From assembly GCA_938003985.1 (NCBI GenBank), contig CALKWZ010000005.1, positions 25,088 to 89,087 of the forward strand: a stretch of DNA of 64,000 bases, written 5' to 3'. Both the position numbers and the translations under genes were made by a program. Under the pieces are notes generated by a model, which worked only from the letters and a program-made list of their open reading frames with translations, had not been told where the DNA came from and did not search any database. The DNA is from an uncultured Verrucomicrobiota bacterium. Its GTDB lineage: Bacteria > Verrucomicrobiota > Kiritimatiellia > CAIQIC01 > Lenti-01. Below, piece by piece: positions 24,441-34,195 of the stretch (its first letter is position 1; every line of letters begins with the position of its first letter).

Positions 24441-25865
24441 ATGAGCAAATCGCCCGCTGTTTTACGCCCTCCGGCATTGGGCCGGAAGGACAAACCCAAG
24501 GGCCGCGTCCGGAACGGGCGCGGTTTCGACGTCATGAAACGGAAAATCTGGTGGGCCGGGATCGGCCTGATGGGGTGTTGCTGGGCCGGAACGGTCGCGG
24601 GCGGGGAGCCCGCGGCAGCGCCGCCGGCGTTCACGCTGGAGGAATGCATCGACTTGGCCCGCCGCCAGGCGGCGGCGGCGCTGAACGCGCGGCGCGACGA
24701 GCAAATCGCCGGCGCGCGCATCGGCCAGGTGCGGGCGCAGGTGCTGCCGGAACTGAAGGCCAAGGGCAGCTACACGCGCCTGGACGAAGTCGCGGCGTTC
24801 GAATTCGACGGCCAGCGCTACGAGATGGGCCGCGAGGACAACTGGGCGGCCAGCCTGGAAGCCAGCCAGCTGCTGTATTCGGGCGGCTCGGTCGGCGCGG
24901 CGCTGAAGGCCGCCCAGCTGTACCGCGCGGCCGCGCAGGCGCGGATGCAGGCCGTGGACAACGAACTGGTGCGCGACGTCCGCGTCGGATTCCACGACAT
25001 TTTGCTCGCGGACGAACAGGTGCGCGTGCGGGAGGCTTCGCTGGCGCAGCTCGAGGATTTGCTGAAGCAGGCGGAGAGCCGCTTCCGCCAGCAGACGGTC
25101 GCGGAGTTCGACGTGCTCTCGGCGCGGGTGCGGGTGGCGAACCACCGGCCGCCGGTGATCGCGGCGCGCAAGCAGGCGGAGCTGGCGCGGGCGGCGTTCC
25201 GGAACCTCGTGCAGCTGGACGCGGACGAGTTCGCGCTGCGGGGCGAACTGGCGTTCGCGCCGGACGAACGGCCGCTGGCCGATTGGCAGGCGCAGGGCGC
25301 GGAAAACCGGCCGGAGCTGGTCGAGATGCGCAAATACCTGGGCATGCGGGAAGCCGACGTCCGTTCGGAGAAGGGCGGCTACCTGCCGCAGATCCGGGCC
25401 TTCGCGAACTACGCCGGGAACGATCCCGAGAGCGGCTCGGCGCGCGACGAATGGGACTGGGGCTGGAACGCGGGGATCACCGCGGAGTGGGCCGTGTTCG
25501 ACGGCTTGCTGCGGCGGAACCGCGTGCGCGAAAAGCAGCTGGACCTGGACAAGGCGCGCGAAACGCTGGCGGACGCCGAGCGGCAGGTCGCGCTGGAGAT
25601 CCACAGCCACTATCTGGAACTGCAACAGGCCGCGGAGACGGTGGCGGCGAGCCGCGAGACCGTCGAACTGGCCGAAAAGAGCCTGGACATCGCGCGGGCG
25701 CGCTACGAAAACGGCCTGGCGACGGCCTTGGACTTCGCGGACGCCAATTTGGCGCTGAGCGTGGCGCGGCTGACGCGTCTGCAGGCGCTGCACGACCATA
25801 TGAATGCGCTGGCCCGCCTACGGCAGGCCAGCGGCGAAGCCTTCGCAACCGGAGAATCGAAATGA
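24441..25865 (+). CDS. TolC-family outer-membrane efflux protein
   Basis: 474 residues from ATG 24441, which has a strong GGAAGGAA site. The conventional signal peptide begins only at ATG 24534 (M-K-R-K-I-W-W-A-G), so the true protein may be 443 residues. The start is therefore ambiguous. Two repeats of long amphipathic helices with the family's F-T-L-E-E-C-I-D-L-A opening and D-V-L-S-A-R-V-R-V-A-N pattern support the call. It forms the trimeric exit duct for an RND or ABC pump. Its stop overlaps the MFP start by 4 bp. Confidence 0.88.
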   Translation: MSKSPAVLRPPALGRKDKPKGRVRNGRGFDVMKRKIWWAGIGLMGCCWAGTVAGGEPAAAPPAFTLEECIDLARRQAAAALNARRDEQIAGARIGQVRAQVLPELKAKGSYTRLDEVAAFEFDGQRYEMGREDNWAASLEASQLLYSGGSVGAALKAAQLYRAAAQARMQAVDNELVRDVRVGFHDILLADEQVRVREASLAQLEDLLKQAESRFRQQTVAEFDVLSARVRVANHRPPVIAARKQAELARAAFRNLVQLDADEFALRGELAFAPDERPLADWQAQGAENRPELVEMRKYLGMREADVRSEKGGYLPQIRAFANYAGNDPESGSARDEWDWGWNAGITAEWAVFDGLLRRNRVREKQLDLDKARETLADAERQVALEIHSHYLELQQAAETVAASRETVELAEKSLDIARARYENGLATALDFADANLALSVARLTRLQALHDHMNALARLRQASGEAFATGESK

Positions 25866-26986
25866 ACGCGCCGAAATCCAAATCCTATCTGCTGGGCTCT
25901 TTCCTCGTCTGGGGCGCCTTGACGCTCGTCGTGGCGCTGATCGTCGTGTTCGGGGCGCTGAAGAAGCGGCCCGAGCCGGCCGCCGCCGAGGAAGAGAAGG
26001 CGGTGGCCGTGCGGACGATCGCGATCGACCCGCGCAAGGTGCAGGACGTTTTGAGCCTGCCGGCGCGGATCGAGCCGCTGCAGGAAGCGAATCTGGGCGC
26101 GGAGCGCGCCGGCCGCGTGGTTGAAATTTTGGCCGACAAGGGCCAGGCGGTCGAAGCCGGCCAGCCGTTGCTGCGGGTGGACGACCGCCTGTGGGACGCG
26201 GCGCGGCGGCGCGCGGAAATCGAGGCGCGGGACACCGAGCGCGATTGGAAGCGCTGGAAAGAGCTGGAAAAGACCGGCGCGGTCTCGGCCAGCGAATACG
26301 AGGCCGTCGCGCGCCGCCGGGACGCCGCGAAGATCGCGCTGGACGAAACCGAAACGATGCAGGCCCAGTGCGAAGTTCGCGCGCCGTTCGCCGGGACGGT
26401 CGTGGACCGGCTGGTGGACGTGGGCGACTACGCCAACGAAGGCCAGGCGGTGCTCCGCGTGATCCGGCTGGACCGGGTGAAGGTGGCGTTCGACGTGCCG
26501 GAGCAGGCCGTGTCGGGCTTGCAGCCGGGACAGAAGAAGGCGTTCACGCTGTCGGCGCTGCCGGGGCGGGAATTCGCGGGCACGGTCGTGTTCGTGTCGA
26601 GCCAGGCCGACCGGGCGAGCAATTCGTTCGCGGCGGAGCTGGAGGCGGACAACGCCGACGGCGCGCTGAAGGCGGGCATGATCGCGCAGGTGGCGCTGGT
26701 GCGGCAGGAGCGGGAAGGCGCGGTGGTCGTGCCCCTGGCGGCGGTCATTCCGCGCAAGGGCGAACACTACGTCTACGCGGCGGTGGACGGCCGCGCGGTG
26801 CGCAAGCGCGTGCGGATCGCCGCGCTGACGGGCCACGAAGCGGTGCTGGAATCCGGCGTGGAGCCGGGCGACCGGATCGTGGTGGAAGGCCACCGCGGAC
26901 TGCAGGACGGCATGAAGGTGGCGGAAGCCGGCGCGGAACCGATCGCGGTTGCCCCGGAAGCCGCGGCGCCGGAAGCCGCGGAGTAG
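25862..26986 (+). CDS. RND efflux periplasmic adaptor (membrane fusion protein)
   Basis: 374 residues. A single N-terminal transmembrane helix (about 10-32) anchors it in the inner membrane; no lipobox is seen. The order is barrel (R-I-E-P-L-Q-E-A-N-L-G-A-E-R-A-G-R-V-V), lipoyl half-motif, short alpha-hairpin, second lipoyl half (A-P-F-A-G-T-V-V-D-R-L-V-D-V-G-D-Y), beta-barrel and membrane-proximal domain (G-D-R-I-V-V-E-G-H-R-G-L-Q-D-G). It bridges the RND pump and TolC. The ATGA overlap with the tolC-like gene implies coupled translation. Confidence 0.92.
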   Translation: MNAPKSKSYLLGSFLVWGALTLVVALIVVFGALKKRPEPAAAEEEKAVAVRTIAIDPRKVQDVLSLPARIEPLQEANLGAERAGRVVEILADKGQAVEAGQPLLRVDDRLWDAARRRAEIEARDTERDWKRWKELEKTGAVSASEYEAVARRRDAAKIALDETETMQAQCEVRAPFAGTVVDRLVDVGDYANEGQAVLRVIRLDRVKVAFDVPEQAVSGLQPGQKKAFTLSALPGREFAGTVVFVSSQADRASNSFAAELEADNADGALKAGMIAQVALVRQEREGAVVVPLAAVIPRKGEHYVYAAVDGRAVRKRVRIAALTGHEAVLESGVEPGDRIVVEGHRGLQDGMKVAEAGAEPIAVAPEAAAPEAAE

Positions 26987-27005
26987 GCGGCGGGGAGCGC
27001 GAACC

Positions 27006-30000
27006 ATGATCCTGTCCAACTACGCCATCAAGTTCCGCGTCGCGGTGCTCGTGTTCGTCGGCGTGCTGGCGCTGGCCGGCACGGCGAGCTACCTGACGCT
27101 GCCGCGCGAGGGCGCGCCCGACATCACCATCCCCTACGTGTTCGTGACCGCGTACTACGAGGGCACGGCGCCGGAGGAAATGGAGAAGCTGGTGACCGTC
27201 CAGCTCGAGAAGCAGTTCAACGACGTCGACGGCATCAAGGAGGTGCGCTCGACCTCGGCGGAGAACGTGGCGAGCATCGTCATCGAGTTCATGGCCGGCG
27301 AGGACATCGAGCAGGCCAAGCGGCGGGTGAAGGACAAGGTGGACCTGGCCAAGCCGGACCTGCCGCCGGACCTCGACGAGCCGGTGGTGGACGCCTTCAA
27401 CTTCAGCTCGGACTATCCGGTCTACATCTTCGCGCTGTCGGGCGCGACGGAGCCGGAACGCCTGAAGAACCTGGCCGAGGACCTCCAGGACCAGCTCGAG
27501 CGGCTGCCGGGCGTGCGCGGCGCGGATCTGGCGGGCATCCGCGAGCGCGAAATCCGGGTGGAAATCGATTTGCCGCGGATGATCGCGTACCGGATTCCGC
27601 TGGGGCAGGTCATGGGGCGCATCGCGCAGGAAAACGTGACGCTGTCGGCGGGCAACATCGAGACGGCCGGAGACAAGTTCCAGGTGCGGATTCCGGGCGA
27701 ATTCCAGCTGGCGGCGGAGCTGCGCGACGTGCTGCTGGCGGAGCGGGCCGGCCGGCCGATCTACCTGAGCGACGTCGCGACGGTGGCGGACACCTACAAG
27801 GATCTGTCCTCGATCTCGCGGCTGAACGGCGAGTCGTGCGTGTCGGTGAACCTCAAGAAGCGGCCCGGGGTGAACGCGGTGGCGCTGATCCGGCAGGTGA
27901 AGAAGATCCTGGCCGACTACCGGCTGCCGCCGGACGTGAAGCTGACGGAAGTCATGGACCAGTCGGACTACATCAAGTCCATGATCGAGGAACTGGAGAA
28001 CAACATCGTCACCGGCTTCCTGCTGGTGGTGGCGGTGCTGCTGGTGTTCCTGGGCGTGCGCAACGCGCTGTTCGTGGGGCTGGCGATTCCGCTGTCGCTG
28101 CTGATCGGCTTCACGCTGATGGCGGTGCGGGGGACGACCTTGAACATGATCGTGCTCTTCAGCTTGGTGCTGGCGGTGGGCATGCTGGTGGACAACGCCA
28201 TCGTGATCGTGGAAAACATCTACCGCCTGCGGACGGAAGGGCTGTCGCGCCGGGAGGCGGCGCGGCGCGGCGCGAGCGAGGTGGCCTGGCCGGTGATCAC
28301 CTCGACGCTGACGACGCTGGTGGCGTTTTGGCCCCTGCTGTACTGGCCGGACGTCATGGGCCAGTTCATGGGCTTCCTGCCGCGGACGCTGATCCTGGTG
28401 CTGGCGTCGTCGCTGTTCGTGGCGATGGTGATCAACCCGGCGCTCTGCTCGGTGTTCATCCAGGCGCGCCCGCGGGACGCGCAGGCGCAGGCGCATTGGT
28501 TCGTGGCGGGCTACGAGCGGCTGCTGCGGGCGGCGCTGCGCCACCGCGTGCCGGTCCTGCTGCTGGGCTTCGCGTTCCTGATCCTGAGCGTGCAGGTCTA
28601 CGCCCGCTACGGCCAGGGCGTCGAGCTGTTTCCCGAGGTGGAGCCGCGCAACGCGACGATTTCCGTGAAGTTCCCGCAAGGCACGAGCATCGAGCGGACC
28701 GACGCGACGCTGCGCGCGATCGAGGAAAAGATCCCGGGCTATCCGGACGTCAAATTCTTCCTGACGACGGTCGGCGCGCAGAGCGCGATGGCGATGGGCG
28801 GCGGGGTGGGCGCGACGCACCAGGGCAGCATCTACGTCGAATTCCGGGAAGCCGCGGAACGCCAGACCAATTCCCTCCTGCTGATCGACGCCCTGCGCCG
28901 CGACGTGGGCGTGGTGCCCGGCGCGGAAGCGACGGTCGAGCGCGAGGAGGAGGGCCCGCCGACGGGCGCGCCGGTGTCCATCGAGATTTCGGGCGACGAT
29001 TTCGAGACGCTGGAGCAGTACGCGGCGGACATCGTCCGCGAGATCGAGACGGTGCCGGGGCTGGTGGACCTGAAGACCGACCTGGAGAAGGCGCTGCCGG
29101 AAATCCAGTTCCACGTGGACCGCAACCGCGCCGCGCTGCTGGGGCTGGACACGGCCGAGATCGGCCAATTCCTGCGCATGGCGATCTACGGGACGGAAAG
29201 CAGCCAGTTCCGGGCCGACGAGGACGAGTTCGACATCACCCTGCGCCTGCCGGAGGGGCAGCGCAACACGATGAACCTGCTCGAACGGACCTTCATTCCG
29301 ACGGCGACCGGCGCGGCGGTGCCGCTGACGTCGCTGGGCGCGCTGGAATACGTGGGCGGGCGCGGATCGATCCAGCGCAAGCAGCAGAAGCGCGTGGTGA
29401 CGATCACCGGCAACAACCAGGGCCGGGGCGTGGACAAGATCCTGGCCGACGTGCGTCCGCGGGTGGCGCAGATCCCGCTGCCGCGGGGCTACGCCATCGA
29501 GTACACGGGCGACACGCAGGAAATGCGCGAGTCGGGGATATTCCTGATGAAGGCGTTCGGCATCGCGTCGGGCTTGATCCTGGTGATCCTGGTGGTCCAG
29601 TTCAATTCGGTGCTGCTGCCGGCGATCATCTTCTTCTCCGTGATCCTGTCGATGATCGGCGTGATGTGGGGCCTGCTGGCGTTCCAGATGCGCTTCGGGG
29701 TGATCATGACGGGGGTGGGGGTGATCAGCCTGGCGGGGATCGTGGTGAACAACGCGATCGTGCTGATCGACTGCGCGCTGCAGCGGAAGGCGGCGGGCCT
29801 GGATGCCCGCGAAGCCATCGTGCAGGCGGGCCGGCTGCGCCTGCGGCCGGTGCTGCTGACGGCGACGACGACGGTGCTGGGATTGCTGCCGATGGTCGTG
29901 GGCTGGAGCCTGGAAATTCACCAGTGGCCGCCGCGGATCATCGCGGGCGCGGAATCGAGCGCGTGGTGGGCGCCGATGGCCGTGGCGGTGCTGTTCGGCC

Positions 30001-30113
30001 TGACGGTGGCGACGGTCCTGACGCTGGTGCTGGTGCCGATGATGTTCAGCCTGGCGGAAGACGCTTCCGCGGCGCTGCGCCGGCGGTTCCTGCCGGCGGA
30101 CGAAGCGGAATAG
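27006..30113 (+). CDS. RND-family efflux permease (HAE1-like)
   Basis: 1035 residues, the usual length, with twelve predicted membrane helices in two halves and two large periplasmic loops. Marks include L-P-R-E-G-A-P-D-I-T-I near residue 37, and M-L-V-D-N-A-I-V-I-V-E-N in helix 4, which supplies the proton-relay Asp, here as V-D-N. The substrate is unknown; HAE1-type pumps export hydrophobic compounds, whereas the CusA signature Met residues are not evident. A 19-bp gap separates it from the adaptor, completing a TolC-MFP-RND operon. No regulator is adjacent. Confidence 0.94.
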   Translation: MILSNYAIKFRVAVLVFVGVLALAGTASYLTLPREGAPDITIPYVFVTAYYEGTAPEEMEKLVTVQLEKQFNDVDGIKEVRSTSAENVASIVIEFMAGEDIEQAKRRVKDKVDLAKPDLPPDLDEPVVDAFNFSSDYPVYIFALSGATEPERLKNLAEDLQDQLERLPGVRGADLAGIREREIRVEIDLPRMIAYRIPLGQVMGRIAQENVTLSAGNIETAGDKFQVRIPGEFQLAAELRDVLLAERAGRPIYLSDVATVADTYKDLSSISRLNGESCVSVNLKKRPGVNAVALIRQVKKILADYRLPPDVKLTEVMDQSDYIKSMIEELENNIVTGFLLVVAVLLVFLGVRNALFVGLAIPLSLLIGFTLMAVRGTTLNMIVLFSLVLAVGMLVDNAIVIVENIYRLRTEGLSRREAARRGASEVAWPVITSTLTTLVAFWPLLYWPDVMGQFMGFLPRTLILVLASSLFVAMVINPALCSVFIQARPRDAQAQAHWFVAGYERLLRAALRHRVPVLLLGFAFLILSVQVYARYGQGVELFPEVEPRNATISVKFPQGTSIERTDATLRAIEEKIPGYPDVKFFLTTVGAQSAMAMGGGVGATHQGSIYVEFREAAERQTNSLLLIDALRRDVGVVPGAEATVEREEEGPPTGAPVSIEISGDDFETLEQYAADIVREIETVPGLVDLKTDLEKALPEIQFHVDRNRAALLGLDTAEIGQFLRMAIYGTESSQFRADEDEFDITLRLPEGQRNTMNLLERTFIPTATGAAVPLTSLGALEYVGGRGSIQRKQQKRVVTITGNNQGRGVDKILADVRPRVAQIPLPRGYAIEYTGDTQEMRESGIFLMKAFGIASGLILVILVVQFNSVLLPAIIFFSVILSMIGVMWGLLAFQMRFGVIMTGVGVISLAGIVVNNAIVLIDCALQRKAAGLDAREAIVQAGRLRLRPVLLTATTTVLGLLPMVVGWSLEIHQWPPRIIAGAESSAWWAPMAVAVLFGLTVATVLTLVLVPMMFSLAEDASAALRRRFLPADEAE

Positions 30114-30128
30114 TCCGGCCGCGGCGGT

Positions 30129-32789
30129 TCAGGGATTGTCCAGCCGCACGCGGTAAAACGCCGAAGCGGCGCCGTCGACCAATCCCGTGGCGGCGCACGA
30201 GGCGTTCGTCGGGCACCACGTGGCCGGCAGATCGGTCCAAGGCGCATTCGTGGACAGATCCAGCTTGTACTGGAGGCGGTAGCGCCGGCCGGGAACGGCC
30301 GCGAAACGCAGGCCGGCGGCATCGCTGCCCGTCATTTCCAGTTGGCTGGCGGCGTCGGCCGCGTCCGTGCCGGCCAAGCTTTCCTGCAGGTCGGAATGGC
30401 CGTCCAGATCCGAATCCTCGAACGGCAAACCGACGCGCCAGCCGGCCAGGGAAACGAAATTGAATCCGTAGTTGCCGCCGGCCAGCGTGCCGGCGGCCAT
30501 CGCGCCGAGGACGTTGCCCGACAGGTAGCGGTCGGAGCCGGAGACGCCGTCGCTGGCGATGACGCCGGACACGTGGAGCGCGCGGACGGACCGCCAGCCG
30601 GCGGCGGCGTTCAGGCTGCGCCAGGGGATCGCGGCTTCCCACCGGTCGGTTTGGCGGTTGCCGTCGTCGTCGGCGCCGGCGGTCGCCGCGGGGCCCGCGC
30701 CGTCGAACTGGGAAAGCCGCGCGCCGGGCACGGGCTGGAACGCGTTCGAGCGGCACAGATAGAACACGCCTTGGCCGAAGTCGCTGCCGCTTTCGAGATT
30801 GAAATGCGGGAAAGAACCATCGCCGTATTCGTCGCCGACGACGACGGCGACGTGGGCGGCGGGGGCCAGCGCCAGGTTGTGGAGGCGGTCGAGGCCGAAC
30901 GGCGCGCCGCGCAGGTTCCACAGGTTTTCGACGCCGCCGGGCATCGTGTCCACCGACAGGAACAGGATCAGCGCGTGGTTGGTGCCGCCCAAGCTGCAAT
31001 TGGTGGCGCCGAGATAGAGGCAGTCGTCGTCGACGTCGACGTACGTCTGGCCGAAATCGCTGAAGCCGCCTTGGAACGTGGTCGCCAGCGCGCCGCCGCC
31101 GACGCGGAGATCGAAGGCGTCGCCGGCCGAATTCTGGCTGGAATCGGGTTTGGTCGCGACGGTCGGCGAGGCGAGGGCGGCCTGGATGGCGGCCGGCACG
31201 GCGGGTTCCGCCGCCCGCACCGCCAGCGACCAATCCTGGCCGCCGTTGTCGTCCCAGAGGCCGGCGCCGTCGGTGAAGGCGAAATCGATCCGTTCCGCGC
31301 CGGCCGGAACCGACACGGCGACGCTCCAGGAGCCGTCGCCGTTCGGAGCCATCGCCAAGTCGGCGACGTCCTGCCAGCCGTCGTGGCCGAGATGGGCCGT
31401 CACGGCGGCGGCACCGGCGAACGCGTTGGTGCCGGGGGCGTAGCGGATCGTCGCCACGCCGCCGGCCGGCGGACATTCGGGCGCGGCGGACACCGCGCCG
31501 GCGGGCCAGGTCATGCGCTTGCCGGGCTGGATGCGGCACAGCGTGCCGTCCAGCTTGGCCCAGATGGAGAGGCCCGAGGGATTGTAGACGCAGTTGGGAA
31601 ACGGCCATTCCAGGCCGCGGATGGCGGCGACGTAGTCGGCCACTTCGGTCACGCCGGCGTACCAGACGTCGCCGCGGTCGCCGAGGATCGCGCACAGCGC
31701 CGACATGTAGTCCCAGCTGTTGTCCGCATGGCCGTAATCCAGTTCGTAGCTGTGGCCCCAGACGTAGAGCAGCGCCATCCGCTCCTCCGTCCGGTCGGCG
31801 AACGGCTGGGCGAAGGTCATGGCGCCGGAGTGGGGGCACGTCGGGTGCCACTTGAGCGGATCGGCCGGCAAATAATTCGGGTTCCAGGCGTGCTTGGTCG
31901 TGCGGGCGCTGTTCACGCCCAGGCGGCGCAGCGTGGACAGCACGAGGTCGTTGTAGGCGCCGAACGGATACGACAGGCTGCGGATTTGGTGGCCCGCGAG
32001 CGGTTCGAGCGCGGCGCGGTCCGTTTCGATTTCCCAGCGGATGCTGCTTTCGGGGCAGGTGTCGAGATAGGGATGATCCACGGTGTGGGACGAAATTTCG
32101 TGGCCGGCGTAGAGCGCGGCGAGTTCCGCCTTGGTCACGAAGGTGTCGGAATCGAGCGACTTCGAATTGAGGTGGAACGAGCCCTTGATGCCGTGGGCGT
32201 TGAAGATGGAAACCAGGCCGCGGTCCTGCACGTGGCCGTCGTCGTAGCTCATGACCAGTGCTTTCCATTTGCCGCCGGGGAAGGCGAAGCGGGACAGGTC
32301 GATGGCGGGCGACTCGCGTTCGGCGGCGCCGTTCACCCGCACGGCCGAAGCCTGGTCCACCAGCCACGGCGCGGGGCCGGCGTCGATTTCCACGACGTTG
32401 GCGGTTCCTTCCGCGAGCGCGACGCGGAAATTGCCCTGGTTCGAGATGAAATCGGCGCAGACGGCGGAATTCCAGGTGCCCGGCGCGACGAACTGGAACG
32501 CGGCGTTGGCGCCGGGCGGCAAATCGCCCCACGCCGAGTCCAACGCGGCCAGCGCGCCGACGTCGGCGAAGACGAACTCCAGCCGGCCGCCGGCCACGAC
32601 GGCGGTCGTGGCGGAATTGTTCCAGCCGTTGAGCGTGCCGACGCAGGCGACGGACTGGCCGTTGGCGGTGAGGCCGCCGTCCGGCAGGTTGCGCACGACG
32701 ATCGTCAGGGAAGTGGCGCTCTGGGCGCGGGCGGACAGGGCGAGCCAGGCCAGCAGAAGCAGCGGCAGGAGGAGAACGTCGCTTTTCAT
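30129..32789 (-). CDS. Large secreted polysaccharide deacetylase (CE4) with accessory modules
   Basis: 886 residues. The signal peptide ends S-A-R-A-Q. An N-terminal starch-binding-like sandwich (about 25-155) precedes the NodB/CE4 domain: motif 1 S-Y-D-D-G-H (Asp pair), motif 2 S-S-H-T-V-D-H-P (both metal His), motif 3 S-Y-P-F-G-A-Y. Further beta-rich modules follow, then D-S-D-L-D-G-H-S-D-L-Q-E-S-L-A-G-T-D and a C-terminal module with G-R-R-Y-R-L-Q-Y-K-L-D-L-S-T-N. Motif 1 has D-D-G-H where most CE4 enzymes have D-D-G-P. It probably removes N- or O-acetyl groups from an exopolysaccharide or peptidoglycan. Confidence 0.86.
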   Translation of the reverse strand: MKSDVLLLPLLLLAWLALSARAQSATSLTIVVRNLPDGGLTANGQSVACVGTLNGWNNSATTAVVAGGRLEFVFADVGALAALDSAWGDLPPGANAAFQFVAPGTWNSAVCADFISNQGNFRVALAEGTANVVEIDAGPAPWLVDQASAVRVNGAAERESPAIDLSRFAFPGGKWKALVMSYDDGHVQDRGLVSIFNAHGIKGSFHLNSKSLDSDTFVTKAELAALYAGHEISSHTVDHPYLDTCPESSIRWEIETDRAALEPLAGHQIRSLSYPFGAYNDLVLSTLRRLGVNSARTTKHAWNPNYLPADPLKWHPTCPHSGAMTFAQPFADRTEERMALLYVWGHSYELDYGHADNSWDYMSALCAILGDRGDVWYAGVTEVADYVAAIRGLEWPFPNCVYNPSGLSIWAKLDGTLCRIQPGKRMTWPAGAVSAAPECPPAGGVATIRYAPGTNAFAGAAAVTAHLGHDGWQDVADLAMAPNGDGSWSVAVSVPAGAERIDFAFTDGAGLWDDNGGQDWSLAVRAAEPAVPAAIQAALASPTVATKPDSSQNSAGDAFDLRVGGGALATTFQGGFSDFGQTYVDVDDDCLYLGATNCSLGGTNHALILFLSVDTMPGGVENLWNLRGAPFGLDRLHNLALAPAAHVAVVVGDEYGDGSFPHFNLESGSDFGQGVFYLCRSNAFQPVPGARLSQFDGAGPAATAGADDDGNRQTDRWEAAIPWRSLNAAAGWRSVRALHVSGVIASDGVSGSDRYLSGNVLGAMAAGTLAGGNYGFNFVSLAGWRVGLPFEDSDLDGHSDLQESLAGTDAADAASQLEMTGSDAAGLRFAAVPGRRYRLQYKLDLSTNAPWTDLPATWCPTNASCAATGLVDGAASAFYRVRLDNP

Positions 32790-32836
32790 GGTGGCGCGAT
32801 CCTGCGCCTTTCGCCGGGCGGCGTCAGTGACGCAGG

Positions 32837-33553
32837 TCACCGTTCGGCGGGCAGGTGGCGGTACTGGACGCTGGCGGCGAGGTCGCGGTCCGGCGCCTCG
32901 CGGTCGAGCCAGGCGCGGTCGATCACCGGAAACCCGCGGTTGAAGTCCGCGACGCCTTCCGCCTTGAGCTTGGCGAAGAGGCGCGTGACGTGTTCGCGGC
33001 TGAGGTTCAGGAGCGAAGCGATTTCCGGCTGGCGCTGCTTGTTCCGCAGGCGGATCTGGCTGCCGGCGGGCTGGCCGCAGGCCTCGGCCTGGGAGCGGAG
33101 ATAGAGGGCGAGATCGTGCCGGCCGCCGCCGCCGGCGATCTTGCAGATGAGGAAGCGGGCGATGTGGGACAACTCCCGCACGACGGCCTCGCGGACGGAC
33201 GGGACGGCGAGGAAGCGTTGGACGAAGACGTCGCGGCCGATTTCGAGCACGGTGCAGGCGGAGAGGGCGCTGGCGGAGGTGTAGGTGGTCGGCAGCAGGG
33301 CTTCGCCGATGCCGAACGTTTCGCCGGGTTTCACGACGGCGAGGCGGGCGGCGGCGCTCCCGCCGGCGGAGCGGTGGATCAGGACCTCCCCGGCCAGCAC
33401 GGCATAGACGTTGCGGACGGGCGCATGCTCTTCGTAGATGATTTGGCCCGGCCGGTAGGACGCCCGGCGGCACAACGGCGCCAGTTCGCCCCGTTCCGCG
33501 GCGGAGCAGGCCGCGAAAGAAGAGACGCCCCCAAGCTCAGACTCTTCCGCCAT
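32837..33553 (-). CDS. Crp/Fnr-family transcriptional regulator
   Basis: 238 residues. The cyclic-nucleotide-binding fold occupies about 10-125 (Y-R-P-G-Q-I-I-Y-E-E, G-E-T-F-G-I-G-E-A-L). The HTH_Crp domain has R-N-K-Q-R-Q-P-E-I-A-S-L-L-N-L-S-R-E-H-V-T-R-L-F-A-K-L. The pocket keeps G-E-A-L but lacks the full cAMP-contact R-S-x-T sequence, and there is no N-terminal Cys cluster, so neither classic Crp nor Fnr is indicated. It lies 47 bp upstream of the polysaccharide deacetylase gene on the same strand, so the pair may be co-expressed or linked in function. Confidence 0.9.
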   Translation of the reverse strand: MAEESELGGVSSFAACSAAERGELAPLCRRASYRPGQIIYEEHAPVRNVYAVLAGEVLIHRSAGGSAAARLAVVKPGETFGIGEALLPTTYTSASALSACTVLEIGRDVFVQRFLAVPSVREAVVRELSHIARFLICKIAGGGGRHDLALYLRSQAEACGQPAGSQIRLRNKQRQPEIASLLNLSREHVTRLFAKLKAEGVADFNRGFPVIDRAWLDREAPDRDLAASVQYRHLPAER

Positions 33554-33588
33554 GTCCGATCACTGCCGCTCGCAGGATTGTCCACCGC

Positions 33589-33747
33589 TTAGGGAACGAG
33601 CGGGCCGGGAGGCGGGGGCGGTTCCGCCGCGGGGGCGGCGGCCCCGCTCTGGCGGGCCGCATCTTTGAGCCGCTGTTTTTCTTCTTTTTTCTGCTTCTTG
33701 GCGAGTTCGCGCTGGCGTTTGGCGAAAGCGTAGTTGGGTTTGGCCAT
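33589..33747 (-). CDS. Small basic conserved protein, M-A-K-P-N-Y type
   Basis: 52 residues, starting M-A-K-P-N-Y-A-F-A-K-R-Q-R-E-L-A-K-K-Q-K-K-E-E-K, then an Ala/Pro-rich tail. Near-identical N-termini occur in small uncharacterised proteins of proteobacteria, and the Lys/Arg helix suggests nucleic-acid or ribosome association. AAGGA precedes ATG 33747, and a TATGAT -10 box lies upstream on the minus strand near 33778-33783. The function is unknown. Confidence 0.75.
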   Translation of the reverse strand: MAKPNYAFAKRQRELAKKQKKEEKQRLKDAARQSGAAAPAAEPPPPPGPLVP

Positions 33748-34195
33748 CGTTCGTCCTTCTGGTTTTGCTGGCAACGATCATAGCACGGGCCCGCGCGAAG
33801 CACACGCAGGAATTTTCAGAATCGGCGCGAAGGACAGCGGCAGCGCTTGGTGGAAAACGGTGCGGTGCGGCAAAAGGTCTTTGCCGTCCCGGGCGTCGCC
33901 GGCGGCGCGGGCGTCCCGCGGGCGGCATCGCGAATCGTCGCCGCGAGCAACGTAATACGTGGCCGCGCCATCCAGAATGGAAATGGGGTCGCGCCTGCCC
34001 CGCGCAAGAAAAAACAAATCGTCCGGCGCGAAAGCCGGACCGCCGTATCGCGCCAAGACTTTGTCCGATAAGGGCCCCTTCGGTGAAAATCGCGTTTAGC
34101 AAAGGTAAAAAGGGCGCCCTGCTAATTGTAAATTAACTCGAACTAGGTTGTTCCACTTCCCGCCCGGGCGTACTCCAAAAGTTGGAGAACGTCAT
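33748..34195. other. Intergenic region between the small basic gene and the pilus operon
   Basis: About 450 bp. A minus-strand open frame (33778-34056, TTG start, 92 aa) has plausible codon use but no recognisable motif, and its stop overlaps the -10 of the small basic gene; it may be a gene remnant. The right third turns AT-rich (34100-34140) and should hold the promoter of the pilus operon, but I cannot pick a convincing -35/-10 or sigma-54 pair. Confidence 0.4.

Noticed and set aside
33778..34056. Minus-strand 92-codon frame before the pilus operon
   Set aside because: TTG start without ribosome-binding site, no recognised motif, and its stop lies inside a promoter; mentioned under the intergenic entry only.
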